A stretch of 64,000 bases of DNA from Leptasterias polaris (taxonomy: Eukaryota > Echinodermata > Asteroidea > Forcipulatida > Asteriidae). The translations under genes and the position numbers were made by a program. How positions within the stretch are numbered: position 1 is the first letter of the stretch; each line of letters opens with the position of its first letter. Location: positions 7,228,001 through 7,292,000 of the forward strand of contig JAZGTN010000058.1 of the NCBI GenBank assembly GCA_037783415.1, read 5' to 3'. Of this stretch, positions 34,094-47,575 are shown piece by piece. Under the pieces are notes generated by a model. The model was not told the origin of the DNA. It did not search any database and worked only from the letters and a program-made list of their open reading frames with translations.

Positions 34094-37000
34094 GACACGG
34101 TGAACGGTTCAGTGATCTTGCGTGCATGGATGAATGCGTCTACAGTATCCACATTTCCAAAATGACGAAGCAAAGTCCGGCCAAAATCCAAGAAACGGTA
34201 ATGAGTTATGCCTTCAAATTTGGCACATATGAGGTAGAAGACATATGTTTAAAAACATTCAGATCGAAAGAAACTAAGACGTGGAATTAAACGCAGAAAA
34301 CTGATAAAAATAGATTAAGACTGCAGGCGGGAGCTGCTTAACGTAGCGCTCACACTTGATAATGATCATTGATCGGCAGAATCTCTACCTAAGCACCTGA
34401 ATACAAAGTGGATGTGTTCAATTGATGTGATTCATCCATTGATGATTCGGAGACATTTTGGGGCGAAAACTTCCGCAATCCGCAACCAGAACTTTGCAGA
34501 AGAAGTCATTATATCATGAGGCGGCAATGATGGAAAGCGCCACCAACCGATCCACAGAGAGAACGTTATTATTATTATTATTATCGTGACATAATTTACC
34601 CCAAAATTATGGATTTCCTATGAACTTTTAAAAGATTTTCAAGTTGGGATCTTAGCAGGATCTTTTTGTAATAGGGCGGATAACATCATGAGGACCAAAA
34701 CACTCTTATCTTATTTTCTTGGTATTATAAGCGTCTTCGATTTATTTTTTCAGCCAACGAAATTATAAAACGTAAATAATTATTACAAATGATAGACACA
34801 GCAAAAGTTCAAAATGCTTCTGAGCGTGTCTATTTTCAAACAAGACTTTTGATGCATAGAGCCCACTCGCATGCTCTATTTTCGAAGACTTATACTGTTT
34901 GGTCAAAGTAGAAGCAGGAATAGCAACACGCAACCTCTGCTCCCTTTTCTTACTTGGTTGTGGAATGAAGCCCCGATATTTTTTTTCGGCATTGGAGCCT
35001 CAGTCGAATTAAAACGTTGTCTTTAATATAAAGGTTTGTCAAAGTGAAGTTATTTGAAAAAAAATGATAAAACAACAAATAATTTTAATAACAATAACAC
35101 AAGGGGAATGCAACTGACGCCCGAACAAACACTAAAGCAATAATAATTGAGCATTAATAATGGAAATGTTTTCGTTTAAAATGTTCTTCTTTCTGAAATC
35201 TATCTACAGCGTGTGAAAGGCAATGATCAAAATGATATATTTATTTTAGTTGAGTTGGTTTATTGTTTTATTCCACAAATGGAACGTAACCAACTTCAGC
35301 ATTTCTTGTTCAATCTGTACTAGGCCTATGACATGTGACGCGCGCGTTCCACCAATATTTAATGACTCAAGAGGAGATCCCCAGAGCATTGTATTTTCCC
35401 TAGGTGAAGTCGAGGGAAAGAAGACAAAACTGTGGGTCGAGTCTTTGGCTTTTCTCAAGGCCTTTGTGGCTTATAGACAGCTGTGGTAGAAGCCGAAGTG
35501 ACTGGAAGGGACACATTTCACGCACGAGATTTTGAGGGTTTTTGTTGTTCGTAACGTTTCAATCATACCATTCAATATGTATGCAAAAAGGTAAAGTGCC
35601 GAAAGATAATAACCAATCACAACATTTTATTTAGGGCTTAGTAAAAATCGTGAAACAGGAAAAACGTTTGAAGATCCTGGCAAACTGTTGGGAAAAGCCT
35701 CCCCGCTACGCCACTCGCTCCAGTTCCAATCACCACAAGAAGGTCTTGACGAAAAACTAGGCCATAGCAGTCGATAATTGTTTACAACACGGTCAACAAC
35801 CCATTATACATTCAGCAAAGACATATAGCCTACATCAAAAAGCTGTCGTTGTGCGACTGTTTGTAAGGGTGTATAATTAAAGTGCATGGGTTGTAATGGC
35901 TTTCGGCGCATTCGCCTATCTTTCTAGTAAAACAAAAAGGGACATAGGCCTACATTGTGACATGCTACAAACCAAACCAACAGACAGAATCTATGTAAAT
36001 GATGTTAGAAAAATTCTCTGCTAAACCAAAAAGTAGTCTAAACTAGCGACGCAATTTGTTTATTCATTGCTATAGAGGGCGCAACATCGACTGGCTCGGA
36101 AGGACTGGGAAAGTCTACGTATTTTTTTCAAAATAGCTAATTTTGATCTAGATGTTTGATACAGATCTCCTCTCCAAGAGAATTCGTATTGCGATATCGG
36201 CAATAATAACAAAACAAACGCGCCAAATCAAGCCTATAGTCAAAGGGGGGGGGGTGGAAGGAATCGAGGGTAAGCCAAAAACATGAAATGAAGAGAAGTG
36301 TCGAGAATGGGGCTGGGGGAGCGGGTGAAATGAAGAAAATGTGAGAGGGGAGAAATAAATATCACCATTGAGAAATGGTCTCTGAAGACTCATGGCAAAT
36401 TTATTGTGAACCACGCATGCTTGTGAATCTCGTAAAGGACTTCTCTTTGTTCTCCCATGGTTGGACTTAGTTGTGTTTTTTTCAGCGACGTCCCCATTGG
36501 TTTTGTACACGAAAACGAAGCGAGGACGTCCTCACTCTGTCAAACACACAGATCCCTTTTGTTAAAATTCTCGGTTTCAACAGGTAGACATGCTCGCACA
36601 GCTCTGTGTTGCAGTCACTGTGTGGACATTCCTTTGTGTTGTACACTTAAGGATAATCCTATTTTTCAACACTATAAAATAACACTGTACTTACACACGT
36701 CCACACAAAGTGTTTCAAGACCCTCATTATGTGTACTTCTTTTGTTCTGCATTGTTCCACTATTAAAAGTACCTCTCAAGTTGGCGTGGGTAAGGGCACA
36801 CAAGTAACGCAAACAGCTAAACAAAAAACCCACTTATATAGTCTGTGTGCTTATCGAGTCCATATGCATTTTTGTATACAGTCTTTGAAACTTTCAGAAT
36901 CTTCTATCCACATGTCAACAAATCCAAATCCAAATCCACTTGATGCCTAATTTTCCTATCGCCCCTAGGGCGGCCATTTTGTTTTTCAAAATGGCTGCTA

Positions 37001-37989
37001 TTTTGGCCATATTTAGCACTTGTTTTGTGCAAATAAGTATGTTTAATATGACTAAATTGACAAAGATCTTTATTTTCCAAACTTATATTAAACCTTATTT
37101 CATTTTTGTATACTTTTAGTACCTTTATGTGTTTCAGCCGCCATTTTGAATCCAAAATGACCGCCATTTGTGGCACTAATACTTGTTTACGCATTAAATA
37201 TATTGTCTAAATTGTTGTAGTTTTTAGTTTTTTGTAAGCACAGTTAGCCTATTACCCATTGACTATCTCTATAATGACTTATTTCACAAGTGTTAAAATT
37301 TCTGGAAAAATACAGATATGAGAATGCATCTTATCTTGATTTAAAGAAAATGGCCGCCATTTGAGCTAGTGCATGAACAGTTAATGTGTATTAAATATAC
37401 TTTTTCGTCTCAAGTGTTTTTTGGGTTAGTTTTTTGTGTGTGTGTTTTTATTTTGTTGGGGGGGGGGGGCGGTAATGGGCTAACTCTGCTTAATAAAAGG
37501 TAACAATCTCTATGACTATTTTAACAAATGACAGTGGGTCTTAAAATTTCTGAAAAAATACCCAGTTAAACGATTGCATATTTAGAGCTTTTTTTGCAAA
37601 CAAGTTTTTTTCAACCCAGATAACCAGTGGCACCTTTTGGTTGAGACATATCTAGAAAGACTGGATACCCCAAGACTCTTCCTATAGACATGTCAAACCT
37701 TCCGGCAATCCACAGAACACAATTTTGCTGAGTAGAAATTGTGATAAACACATTAACCTAAAACTTGATGGTAACGCAGCGCATCCTTTGGGCATAACTG
37801 TCATATTATTAAAACGCTAATTTCTGATTATTTTTGATCCAAGTTGTGTTAGATTTAAACAAAATATGCAAAGATAGCATCTAGTGTCATGCAAGGTCTT
37901 CTTAATTCAAACCCATCTGACTTCACAGTTGCCTTGTACCTTATGCTATGGATGGTCTGTTGTGAGAGCTCTGTGGTTGTTTTATCAGG
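34094..37989. other. unassigned sequence between the CACTA element and the Cys/His pseudogene
   Basis: Its first part should be the far side of LINE-1 or whatever preceded it, but no LINE motif is readable. It includes a short (TTA)n run near 34567, a G run near 36246, and from about 36955 to 37375 three loose repeats built around GGCCGCCATTTT / AAAATGGCTGCC. No exon model could be supported. Confidence 0.4.
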
Positions 37990-39412
37990 ATCTTTGATGC
38001 TTCACTGCAGTATCACTCAGGTTCAGGCTGACTCGGCTGTATGATATACCAATATTAGCATTGCTAAGTAATGCAACAGCTTTCTGACTACGCAGGTTGT
38101 GATACATCCACAGAGATAGACCTACTGCATATGGACTTTCAAGTTGTCAGCGGAAATTTGACAATTTAGACTCTGATTTTGCTGCATGTGCCACTTGTCG
38201 AGTTGTCTTAAATTCCTGTATCATGGTCTGTGAGATTATGACAGATGATTTATGCAAAGCCTTTTCACGAGACTTAGTTGTAGCCATCTTACGACCCTGA
38301 AGAATCCATTTATTCATTGTTAAAAGTTCAACAGGAATGCCATATTCACTCGCACCATCAAGGGACCCTGTAAATGTCCATGACTTTTCATGTTTTACAT
38401 TGGAAACAATCCGCCTGATTATTTTTGAACACTTGAAGATAGTATTGAGATCAGCCCTAATGTCTCGCTCATCTGTAGCTAAGTCTAGTGCTTCACGGCC
38501 TGCTTTCTTAGAATGTAATACGCCTGGTAAGTTACCCTTATGTTGCGATATGACAATATTTGGTAAATTCTCTGATATCTTAGCTATTATTAATGCTCTG
38601 CGAGTTATGGTTGAATTGAGGCTATGTTCTTCTACTATCTCCCTATACAAATTTTCTGCCTGAATTGTTGTTATATAGTCTCCCGAGTCAATTTTGTCCT
38701 GCAGATTATCAAAGAATTCAATCTCTGCAATGAACATTCTCGTGTTGTCAACGATTTTGTCATTTGTGCATTTTTAAGGCCAATTAACATATTTTTGCCA
38801 ATATTTGAGCTTGCAACTATTATGGTACACAACGTCCCTCGCAAGTAGGTCATCCTCCACTATTATATCTGCGAGTTGCAATTTCCACAAATCGTTGTTA
38901 CTTTTTTCAACAATCTCTTTAATTGATCTTCCACTGTTGACACTTTGGCAAGCATGTTTTGTTTCATCTTTTTTTGTAGTGTCACCTCCCTGACAAAAGA
39001 AACACTCCTGACGATTAAAATGCTCTGCAGTAGACCTTGTTAATTTTCCTGATTTCAAACAAGGGGGTGTAGAAGGTCGACCTATTCGATTTTGTAGTGG
39101 GTCAATATTTTGGAACCTCTTTTCATCTCTTTCAATTTTAGTTTTTGAAGTTGTATCACTGTAGCAAATTCTATGCCACTGTACACCTTTCTCAAGGAGT
39201 TCATCCCCTGTTGTTCCACGCAGTCTTTGGGAAATATTTAAGAAATCAGGATTGCCTAATTCACACCTCTTATGCACACTAAACAGAAATGTCTCAACTG
39301 ACGACAAACGTTTTGGTGTTGTAAGTTTGTCATTTTTCAGAACATTTTGACACTTCACACACAGACTGAAATCTGTTGGTTTTATTTTAGCAGGAGGCTG
39401 ATCTGTGTTCAT
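37990..39412 (-). pseudogene. Cys/His-rich ORF with in-frame stops; repeat-associated family
   Basis: From ATG at 39412 one reading frame runs about 470 codons with in-frame stops TAA at 38774-38776 and TGA at 38147-38149 before a final stop near 37990. The N-terminal part has LCVKCQNVL, GVQWHRICYSD, ECFFCQGG and DVVYHNSCKLKYW, suggesting zinc-binding pairs. The last part has AVGLSLWMYHNLRSQKAVALL. From memory this resembles a large family of unknown function that is highly repeated in marine invertebrate genomes and probably carried by a mobile element. The stops make this copy a pseudogene. Confidence 0.6.
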
Positions 39413-40900
39413 GATGTTGAGCCCAAGTCTTCTCTTGTTTCACAATTAGTTTTGTAGCTGTGTACTATAGCACAGGATTTATAAACTATTTAAATAACGA
39501 TCAGTGCCTGCAAGAAAAACACTCACTTCGATTTGGGGCCGTTATTGATAATGAAAACTGCAGTTGAGTTAGGCTTGATATTATTGATGTAAATAATCAA
39601 GAAGGACTGTCAAGATTAGTGATAAACAGTGTGTTTGTTATTTTGTGTCACTGTGCTTTATATTTACAGACACATCAATAACGTAATGCCAAAAAACTGC
39701 CCCCCAAAAAACACGAAACAAAAATACTGGCCTAAAATCAGTCGTGTACCCTGTGTCATACATAAGACAACACAAGATAAATACTATGAGGCACCAGACT
39801 AATTTCTATCACGTTGCTAGTGGTGAGTTGTCAAAATAAATCAACGGAGGAAGACAGAAAAAGTAGTATTCCTGAATGTATCTGTTGCTACTTTTTTTCT
39901 TTAATTATATATCTGATGAAATGTATGTGTTTCTTACTACTCACAATATTTTTTTGACAAAAAACAGCGGACTGAAGGGATTTTCGAAGGTGAAATCTGC
40001 TGTCCATGAAGTTCACGACGTCGTCAGCGTGTACGTGTGTGTGTGTGTACGCAGTCAATGTTTGGGTGACTTTCGGATACCTTTGCGTGCATAGACATTG
40101 TGGTAGTCCATTTGCGAAACTTGCCCAATACAGAATACTATTACACGGCGGTAATCAGACGATTCTTAATAAAGCAAGGAACGCCATTTGGGCGCAAAAT
40201 TGAAAAATCACAAATTGTGTCGTTTCGTCGTCTGTATTTTTACTCGGAAAAAGCCACAAAAAACATTTTTCCGGGGATGGGAAAAATTGGCATTTTATTC
40301 TTTAGTGTTTCAAGAGTAATCCCTGAAATTTTCAAAGATTGTATACAAAATTGCATATGGGAAAACTTTTTCGACCATAAGCCCACTGACTATATAACTG
40401 AAAAAGAATAAAAAGCTTTTTATAATCATTATTATAATGTTCATAAAATATCAAAACTTTGGAATCAGTAACAGTGCCAAAACCATACAAGGTATGAGGC
40501 GTTGAGGTCCACGTACGGGGCGCAGTTTTTCCTTACAGTATACGCAATTTGTTGAGCACTGAAACGTCAGATCAAGAAAGACACGTACAAGAAGATGCAA
40601 CGTAGGTTTTTTGTAAGCAATATATTTTCAACTAACACAAGTATTCAACAAGATGTACTTTATTATATAAAATATATGTAAATAGAAAAACTCTCGTGAT
40701 AAAAAACGTAAACAATAGTAACAGCTATGTTTGCATAAACCTTTACGATGTCATACTTTTCTCTAAACATTATTTTTCTCTGAGCATCTTTTCAATAAGC
40801 ATTACACCACTACCAGTTTTAAATTATTTCGTTTTCACTCAACATGCAACCTTATCTAGTTCGTGATTGCGTGATCTTATGATTAATTTGTGAACCAAAA
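39413..40900. other. unassigned
   Basis: A (GT)n stretch lies near 40030. No exon, RNA gene or repeat family is recognised. Confidence 0.4.
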
Positions 40901-40926
40901 GCATTGCAAAGGTACACAATTCGAAG

Positions 40927-42320
40927 TTGAATTTCTGTTCAATAAATACTCAGTCGATACGGAACAAATCGATTGACTTTACTGAACTCGTACTGCAGCA
41001 TAATTTAGATATCGTTGCCATTTCAGAAACGTGGTTGCGTCCATATGACAGCGCAGTGATTGCTGAACTCACTCCCATGGGCTACTCATTTCTTCATGTA
41101 CCTAGACAGAACAAAGTTGGAGGCGGGGTTGGATTTCTTCACAGATCAAACATACCTGTGCGTCAAAAGAGTGATCATATTAAATTTGACACTTTTGAGT
41201 CTATTCACCTAGAAGTAACATATGTAATTCAAAATCAGCCCGGGTCATAAACGTTTATCGTTCTGGTCGTGATAAACATGGGAACATTGTCGCTTTTGAT
41301 CAGTTCTTAAAAGAATTTGAGAACATGATTGAGGACTATTTATTTCATCCGTCTGACATTTTGATATGTGGTGATTTCAACATCCATGTAGACAATCCTG
41401 CTGATTGTAATGCAAATCGCTTTAAGTCCTTACTGCAGTCACATAGCCTTTTGTGCAATATGTTAATGGGCCTACCATATACGCGGCCACTGCCTCGATC
41501 TCCTGCTTACTCGAAGCTCTTCAGACCTGATTTCGGAGGTTCATTTTCATCCGGGACTCTCTGATCATTATGGAATCATGGCTACGATTAACCTTACCAA
41601 GATACCTATAGCTCTTCCCTCAACTACGCTTAAAACTCGAAATTTGAAACAAGTGGACATTAAACAATTCTCAGATGATGTGTGTATGTCACTCTCAGGG
41701 ATTAACATTGAACTTAATTCAGTAGACTGTGCTGTAAGATATTACGAGGAACAGCTCACTGGTGTTCTAGACAGACATGCACCGATCAGCACTAGGACTG
41801 TTCGATCGAGGCCGTCGAGCCCTTGGTTTACCGAGGATATCCGTTTAGCTAGACAGGCCTGTAGAAGATGTGAACGCCATAAGACCACGTCAAATAGGGA
41901 CAGTTTTAATCTGCAAAAAGATACTGTTCATAAATTGATCAACCATGCAATTACCGAACATTATTCAACAAAAATTGATGAAAGTCATGGTGATCAGAAG
42001 AAGTTATTCAGTATAGTGAAAGGGCTTCTCAACACTACAAGTAAACGTGTAATGCCTACAGCTGAATCAGATGAGGCCTTATAGTCAACACTTTCTCTGA
42101 ATACTTTTCAAACAAAATTGCTGAAATTCGCTCTATGTTTACACTGCATAATGCTGAATCCAAGATGGAGGATATACAGCTATCCTCAACAGCAGCTACA
42201 AAGATTCCGACTTTGGATACATTCTGCCCAGTAACAAAGAAAGAAATTGAAGCGGTCATTATGAAGGCTCCCAGCAAGTCCTGTGAACTAGATCCAGTCC
42301 CGATGTCTCTGATCAAACGA
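40927..42320 (+). pseudogene. LINE-2 endonuclease region, frame-shifted
   Basis: Pieces in at least four successive frame segments: FCSINTQSIRNKS with VAISETWLRP (40927-41250), CGDFNIHVDN (41325-41564), the linker with HAPISTRTVRSRPSSPWFTE (41578-42084), and the start of the RT linker APSKSCELDPVPMSLIK (42135-42320). Frame changes lie near 41246, 41520-41570 and 42085. It ends where the CATATG element begins. Confidence 0.88.
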
Positions 42321-43390
42321 CCCAGGTAGCAAGCCCATATGGGGCCCATATGGGAAATATCTGGGCCATATGGACCTGGGCCAACCCATATGCCCAACTA
42401 ACAAATGGACGTTTTCTGAACGTTCTAAAAACGTTCCAGGTTGGTTTTTTGGACGTTTTGTGAAAACGTTTTATGGACGTCAAAATGTGGTAGGTTTTAG
42501 ACGTTTTAAAAACGTTTTACTGGACGTTTTAAAAACGTTTTTTAAACGTTAAAAGAACCCCTAAAAACCTTTAAAAACCTTTCGGAAGCTCGAGACGTCC
42601 AAAAACCTTTTGAAAACGTTCTAAATATATTGTGGACGTTGTTAGAACGTGCAGAAAACCTTTTTAAAACGTTTGGAACGTTATTAACACGTTTTTAAAA
42701 CGTCCAAATGTTCTACAAACGTTTTAAGAACGTTTAAAAACCTTTTAAAACACGTCTAAAACGTTTTCCAAAAGTTAATATCCTCTTTGAGACGTTTAAA
42801 GAACGTTTGGAAAACCTCATAAAATATGTGTTGGACGTTCAAAAAACGTTTTAAGAACGTACAGAATACCTTTTAAAACATGTGCAGGACGTTCAGAAAA
42901 CGTTTTGTTTTAATGTAAAAATGTTCTACAAACGTTTAGAGAACGTTCAGAACACCTTTATAGAATGTCTGAAAATGTCTCAGGCGTTTTAAGAACGTCC
43001 AACAAAAGCGTTAAGAATGTTGAACTAATACAAATTGTATATTGTTTAAACACTGGGTCACACTTGATCGATTTCAGGATTTTATTATCAAACATAAATA
43101 AATGTCCAAAGACTTGGTAATAATAGTACATGTATTTCACGGTCACTTATAAAAAGATAAAATATTCTCGGTAGGTTTCCATGGTGATAAAGAATTGACA
43201 ACTGAAAGTTTCCAATAATACCATGCGGTATTCCAAAATCCAATAGACGTCTATTTCTGGCTGGTGATTGACAAGTGATATCATGGTTGAAAAATTGGCG
43301 TAAAATAGACTGAAAGATGAAAAGTGAACAGAAATTTGGTTGGGATGGTTCATTTGAAACCACAGAAACAATAGTTATTTACAACAAAAA

Positions 43391-44010
43391 ATGTTCAAGA
43401 TGATATGTCATAGCAAGTGGCAAGTATGAATACTCAATTTTACCAATCTATTAATAAAAAAAGGCAAGTCTTTGAATACATCTAGTGTAAAAAATTGGCA
43501 GCACACACATTGCATTTTTTGTTACAGCATACTCAACAAAAGTCACTCAAGTGATTTATATAACCCGTAATTTTATCTTTGATTCCTGAAAAGATGTTGT
43601 TAATTCGTACTAAAAACATGAACCAACTAAATGACAAAGAAAAATTTGCATAATTGGTGTGATTGACCTCTGTTAAAACCTGAACGAGAACTGTATAGTA
43701 TGTGTCAAATTACCAATTACCATATTATTGTCCTTTTGCTCCACCACAGATTTTATAGCCATGTCCAGATTTGTGCTATAAACGAGTTTTATCAGAAGCC
43801 AGCATTAGAAATTTCATCTTCCATGAAATACAAAATCCATCATATAACATAGTAACAATCAACACATAGTTATTTACATTAATGAGGTACAAGTTGAAGA
43901 TATGTCATAAAACTGGCAAGTATGAAAACTCAAATTTACCAGGCTATACATAGAAAAGGCAAGACTATAAATATATCTAGTGTAAACAATTTGGCAGCAC
44001 ACACATTATT
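43391..44010. repeat. direct repeats about 497 bp apart in element C
   Basis: 43391-43519 and 43888-44010 share GATATGTCATA, GGCAAGTATGAA, ATCTAGTGTAAA and TTGGCAGCACACACAT in the same order, with many substitutions: an older duplication. Confidence 0.7.
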
Positions 44011-44188
44011 TTCCCTGAGTTTAAATGTGGTGTTGTCTGGCGAACTAAGACTTCTTCGCATGGGTGTCTTCAATGACATTAAATATGCTGTACTCCAAAA
44101 TCTTATCAGATTGACCTCCTATGAAACATACTATGAAGTTCTTGAGAAGAGATATTTTGTTTGTGAAATTCTCTATGTAAATACTTAC

Positions 44189-45355
44189 TGTCCGAGGTTC
44201 TAGCCTTTGTCGTCGGCAGCTGGCCTTGGCGTGAGGTTGAAGGAGTTGAGAATGTGGTGGCAGATGATGATCCCCTCGTGAATGTGGTGGCAGATGATGA
44301 TCCCTTCGGGCTTGTTGATGTCGACAATTTGGGGACAGGAAGTTTCCTAGTCTTATTTGCCTGTCTCGGGCTTCTGGGCACTGGCTCAGGGTCTAACTCC
44401 ATATCTGGAAATACATCACAGACATTAGGAAGATATCAAGCAAGAAAAGAATGTTCCAGCTTTATGAATTCATTTTTATGTTAATTTTCAATTTTGATGA
44501 AAATTATGCCCCCCCTCCCCCCGGTGCTACATGTGTTAGGGTTAAAAGATCAAATGATTGCACAGCGAAATCCAGCAAGATATGTGTGTTTCTAGCATCC
44601 TTCTAGCATAACCTCTTAATTGGTATTCTGAAAACTACTTAGAGGTACATTAAGTCCTGCGCATCCTCTTAAAACTCCTCCTCCTTTTCATCCAATCAAA
44701 ATTGATGTTACAAAGAAAAGACACTTTAATACGCGCTCCAGCTGTAACAAAATTTCACCAACGAGATCAGGCTCATGTATTGTACAAATGTGCAATTTCT
44801 ACATGTACAATACAAATTGATACGCTGCGATAATTTGACTTTCCTCATTGCTTTCACCCTAAATGCAGCAAAATTTGTTGAAATTGAAGGAACATTTGTC
44901 TAATTTAGGATATGCATACCCATTTTAATTACAAGACAAAATAAAGATGTTAAAAATGCAAAAAAGGGGTGAGCAGTGTCAATAAAAAAAATTTAACTTA
45001 TGAGAACCCTCAAGCAGTTTTATCTCTTGTATTTAATTAAGCGGCAAGTGAGATTTCAGAATACAGACTTGCTAATCAACACCGAATTAAACGCCAATTG
45101 TGCTTTCAGAGTACTTCCCCAGACCTTCAGCAGGGATATGACCATAAAAAGCTGAAAAGGGCTAATGTGTAAAAAATTTCCAGAAGAATTAAAGTATACC
45201 TTTTTTGTGTTAAAACAACTTACCGGCATCACTGTCCGATTCACTTAGAAATCTCAATGGCGCATGCCTCTTCCTATGGCTGCTATCCTCATCTGTGTCC
45301 AGATTTGATGTTTCCTCTGCCTTCCTGGCAATTGATCTGGCTTTCTCATAGTTGC
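44189..45355 (-). CDS. two-exon gene fragment carried by element C
   Basis: Exon 45355-45224 (132 nt) and exon 44404-44189 (216 nt) both have good acceptors and GTAAGT-type donors, and their phases agree. The first encodes NYEKARSIARKAEETSNLD, a DEDSSHRKRH stretch and FLSESDSDA. The second is Ser/Thr/Pro-rich with a duplicated GSSSATTF motif. From memory the first resembles a segment upstream of DUF4806 in repeat-associated animal proteins, but no DUF4806 domain was found downstream. Start and end of the gene are not resolved. Confidence 0.45.
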
Positions 45356-47164
45356 CTGTATGTAAACACAAAATACATGCAAAATTATAGAAAACATGCA
45401 TGCAAAACAGGCAATTCAGTCATATTAAGCTACGGTATTACCAATTGGAACGGATCCTTTGGTTACTACAGCAGGGAGCCAGTGAAAACCAATTTGTCAC
45501 TCCTGCCAAAAGAATTTGTAAGAAATTGTGTAACGGCTGAGAAAATAGCAAAATGAACATGCAATGGAGGGTGCTTATTCAATAATATTATTTAGTGTGG
45601 TCCCACATCTAACTTTTACTGTTTTCTGTGTTGGCTGTACAGAAATTACCATGTGCTTAGATCTATGTAAATATGATGTAAAAATTAACCTGATTTGTTT
45701 TGATTGAACTTCATAATCATATGTCTGAATGTTTCTCCCATAGCAACAACGAAAGAGCGCGCCGTTTAGTTAATACCTGAGCGCACGATCGCAGGGCGCA
45801 AATTTTCAATACGCGCTTAAATTTTGAGCAAGCTAAACACAGCTCTACGGTTATAAATTTGTTGCGCGCTGTTTTTTGTGCGCAAGATTTCAAATTTGCG
45901 CGTCGCGCTCGACTTTGCAATCAATGCAAAACAGTTGGGCACATAGTGCACGTACAAACTTCACACAGAAAGTACATTATGTTCGGGACGATTTGTACAT
46001 GTTTGCGTTTTATTTCAAGTATAATTTTCACCGAAAGTGAACGGAGATATTTAAAAACTATTCAAGGAGTAGTTTAAAGTACTGGGAATATATGAATGGA
46101 CTTTCAGCTTCTACCATCAGGTAAAAAAGGGTGAAAACAACTCAGGACGTCAGTGGCAGTGCAACGGAGACTGACGTCCGACCAGGGCTAATATATACAT
46201 GTAGTACATGCAGACATGATCATGACACAATCTGACACTCTTTGATTCCAATGTTTTCCCACATATTACACGTCTCAAATTCACTCCAAAACATTTAAAC
46301 ACCTAACAGATATCAATTGTAAAATATCACTTACCTTTGGTGTTGAAGTCTCACAGATTAGGTAGAAAGTTCAGGATTTCTTGATAGCTCATGAAGAGGC
46401 AAACACGGTATTCAACGGGAAAATTTTGAATGTAATTATTACGCAAGGCGCGCATGCGCAGCGCGCGGCCGGCCGGCCAGGCATGCAGGCACCGCATGGC
46501 ACGACATTACGTCATCGATCAATCCTCGCCGAGCGGCCTCGTTCGTTGCATGTGTATAAAAGATCATGGTAAAAATGTAAGAATGAAAGGATTTGAAATT
46601 ACCGGTAATAAAATTGAGTTTGTAAAATCATTAAAAATATGTTATTGTTATGTATTTTTGTTTACGAATCGTGTATATACATGTATATGATAAAATAAAC
46701 AAATCTCGCTTTCAATATAGAATCGCCTGTAGTATTTTAGTGATCTGTGTTTTCGTTTGTTTTTATTTAGTTGCACGTAGAAAAAATATTATCACTTCTG
46801 GTATTTGTTTAAAAAAATTCTTAGTTTATTTATTGAAGTGGACGTATATAAAACGTTCTGTAAACGTTATGTACAAAACGTTTATTTTGTAACATCCACA
46901 AACGTTTTGTCAACGTCCTATACCAAACGTTCTGTAAACGTCCTATACCAAACGTTCTGTAAACGTCGTGTACAAAACGTTTAATTTTGAAACGTCCAAA
47001 AAACGTTTTTTAAACGTTCACAAAAACCTAAACTTTGACGCAAATGAGAAGTCCAAACTTTAACGTTATATAAACGTTTTGAAAACGTTCATTTAGGACG
47101 AAGACGTACCTGACCTAAATAAAACGTTTTGAAAACGTTCTGAAAACGTTCTGTGTTTGCTGGG

Positions 47165-47575
47165 TGGTACCCATATGGGGCCCTTATGGGTGTGGGTTAT
47201 GGGGAATATTCCCATATGGGGCCCATATGAGAAAAACATGGGCTAGCCCATATGGGCAAAATATGCAGTGTCCCATAATGGGTATCATATGGGGAGAACA
47301 TGGGCAATCCCATATGGGCAGAATATGCAAGGGCCCATATGGGTATCATATGGGGAAAATGTGGGCAATCCCATATGGGCAGAATATGAAGTGGCCCATA
47401 TGGGTATCATATGGGGAAAACATGGGCTAGCCCATATGGGCAGAATATGCAACAGCCCATATGGGGAAAATGTGGGCAATCCCATATGGGCAGAATATGA
47501 AGTGGCCCATATGAGTATCATATGGGGAAAACATGGGCTAGCCCATATGGGCAGAATATGAAGGGGCCCATATGC
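47165..47575. repeat. CATATG minisatellite of element B, main array
   Basis: Units of about 61-62 bp such as CCCATATGGGCAGAATATG, a short link, CCCATATGGGTATCATATGG and GGAAAACATGGGC repeat about six times. Open frames across it (47164-47641, both strands) are products of the repeat. Confidence 0.9.

Larger units (their letters stand above)
42393..47164. mobile_element. TIR element C (AACGTT-rich), TG target duplication, nested in element B
   Basis: The left end CCCAACTAACAAATGGACGT and the right end, inverted CCCAGCAAACACAGAACGTT, match with a few differences. TG flanks both sides (42391-42392, 47165-47166). The outer ~620 bp on the left and ~320 bp on the right are dense in AACGTT palindromes (AAAACGTTTT, GAACGTTC). 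The middle, about 43030-46840, is ordinary sequence and carries at least two phase-matched exons on the minus strand. Confidence 0.88.

Noticed and set aside
34015..34290. 91-aa frame starting in the CACTA right TIR
   Set aside because: It crosses the transposon border and TIR, so it cannot be an old gene, and has no motif.
46336..46390. Possible first exon of the element C gene, with a good donor
   Set aside because: In the phase needed by the next exon there is an in-frame stop and no start codon.
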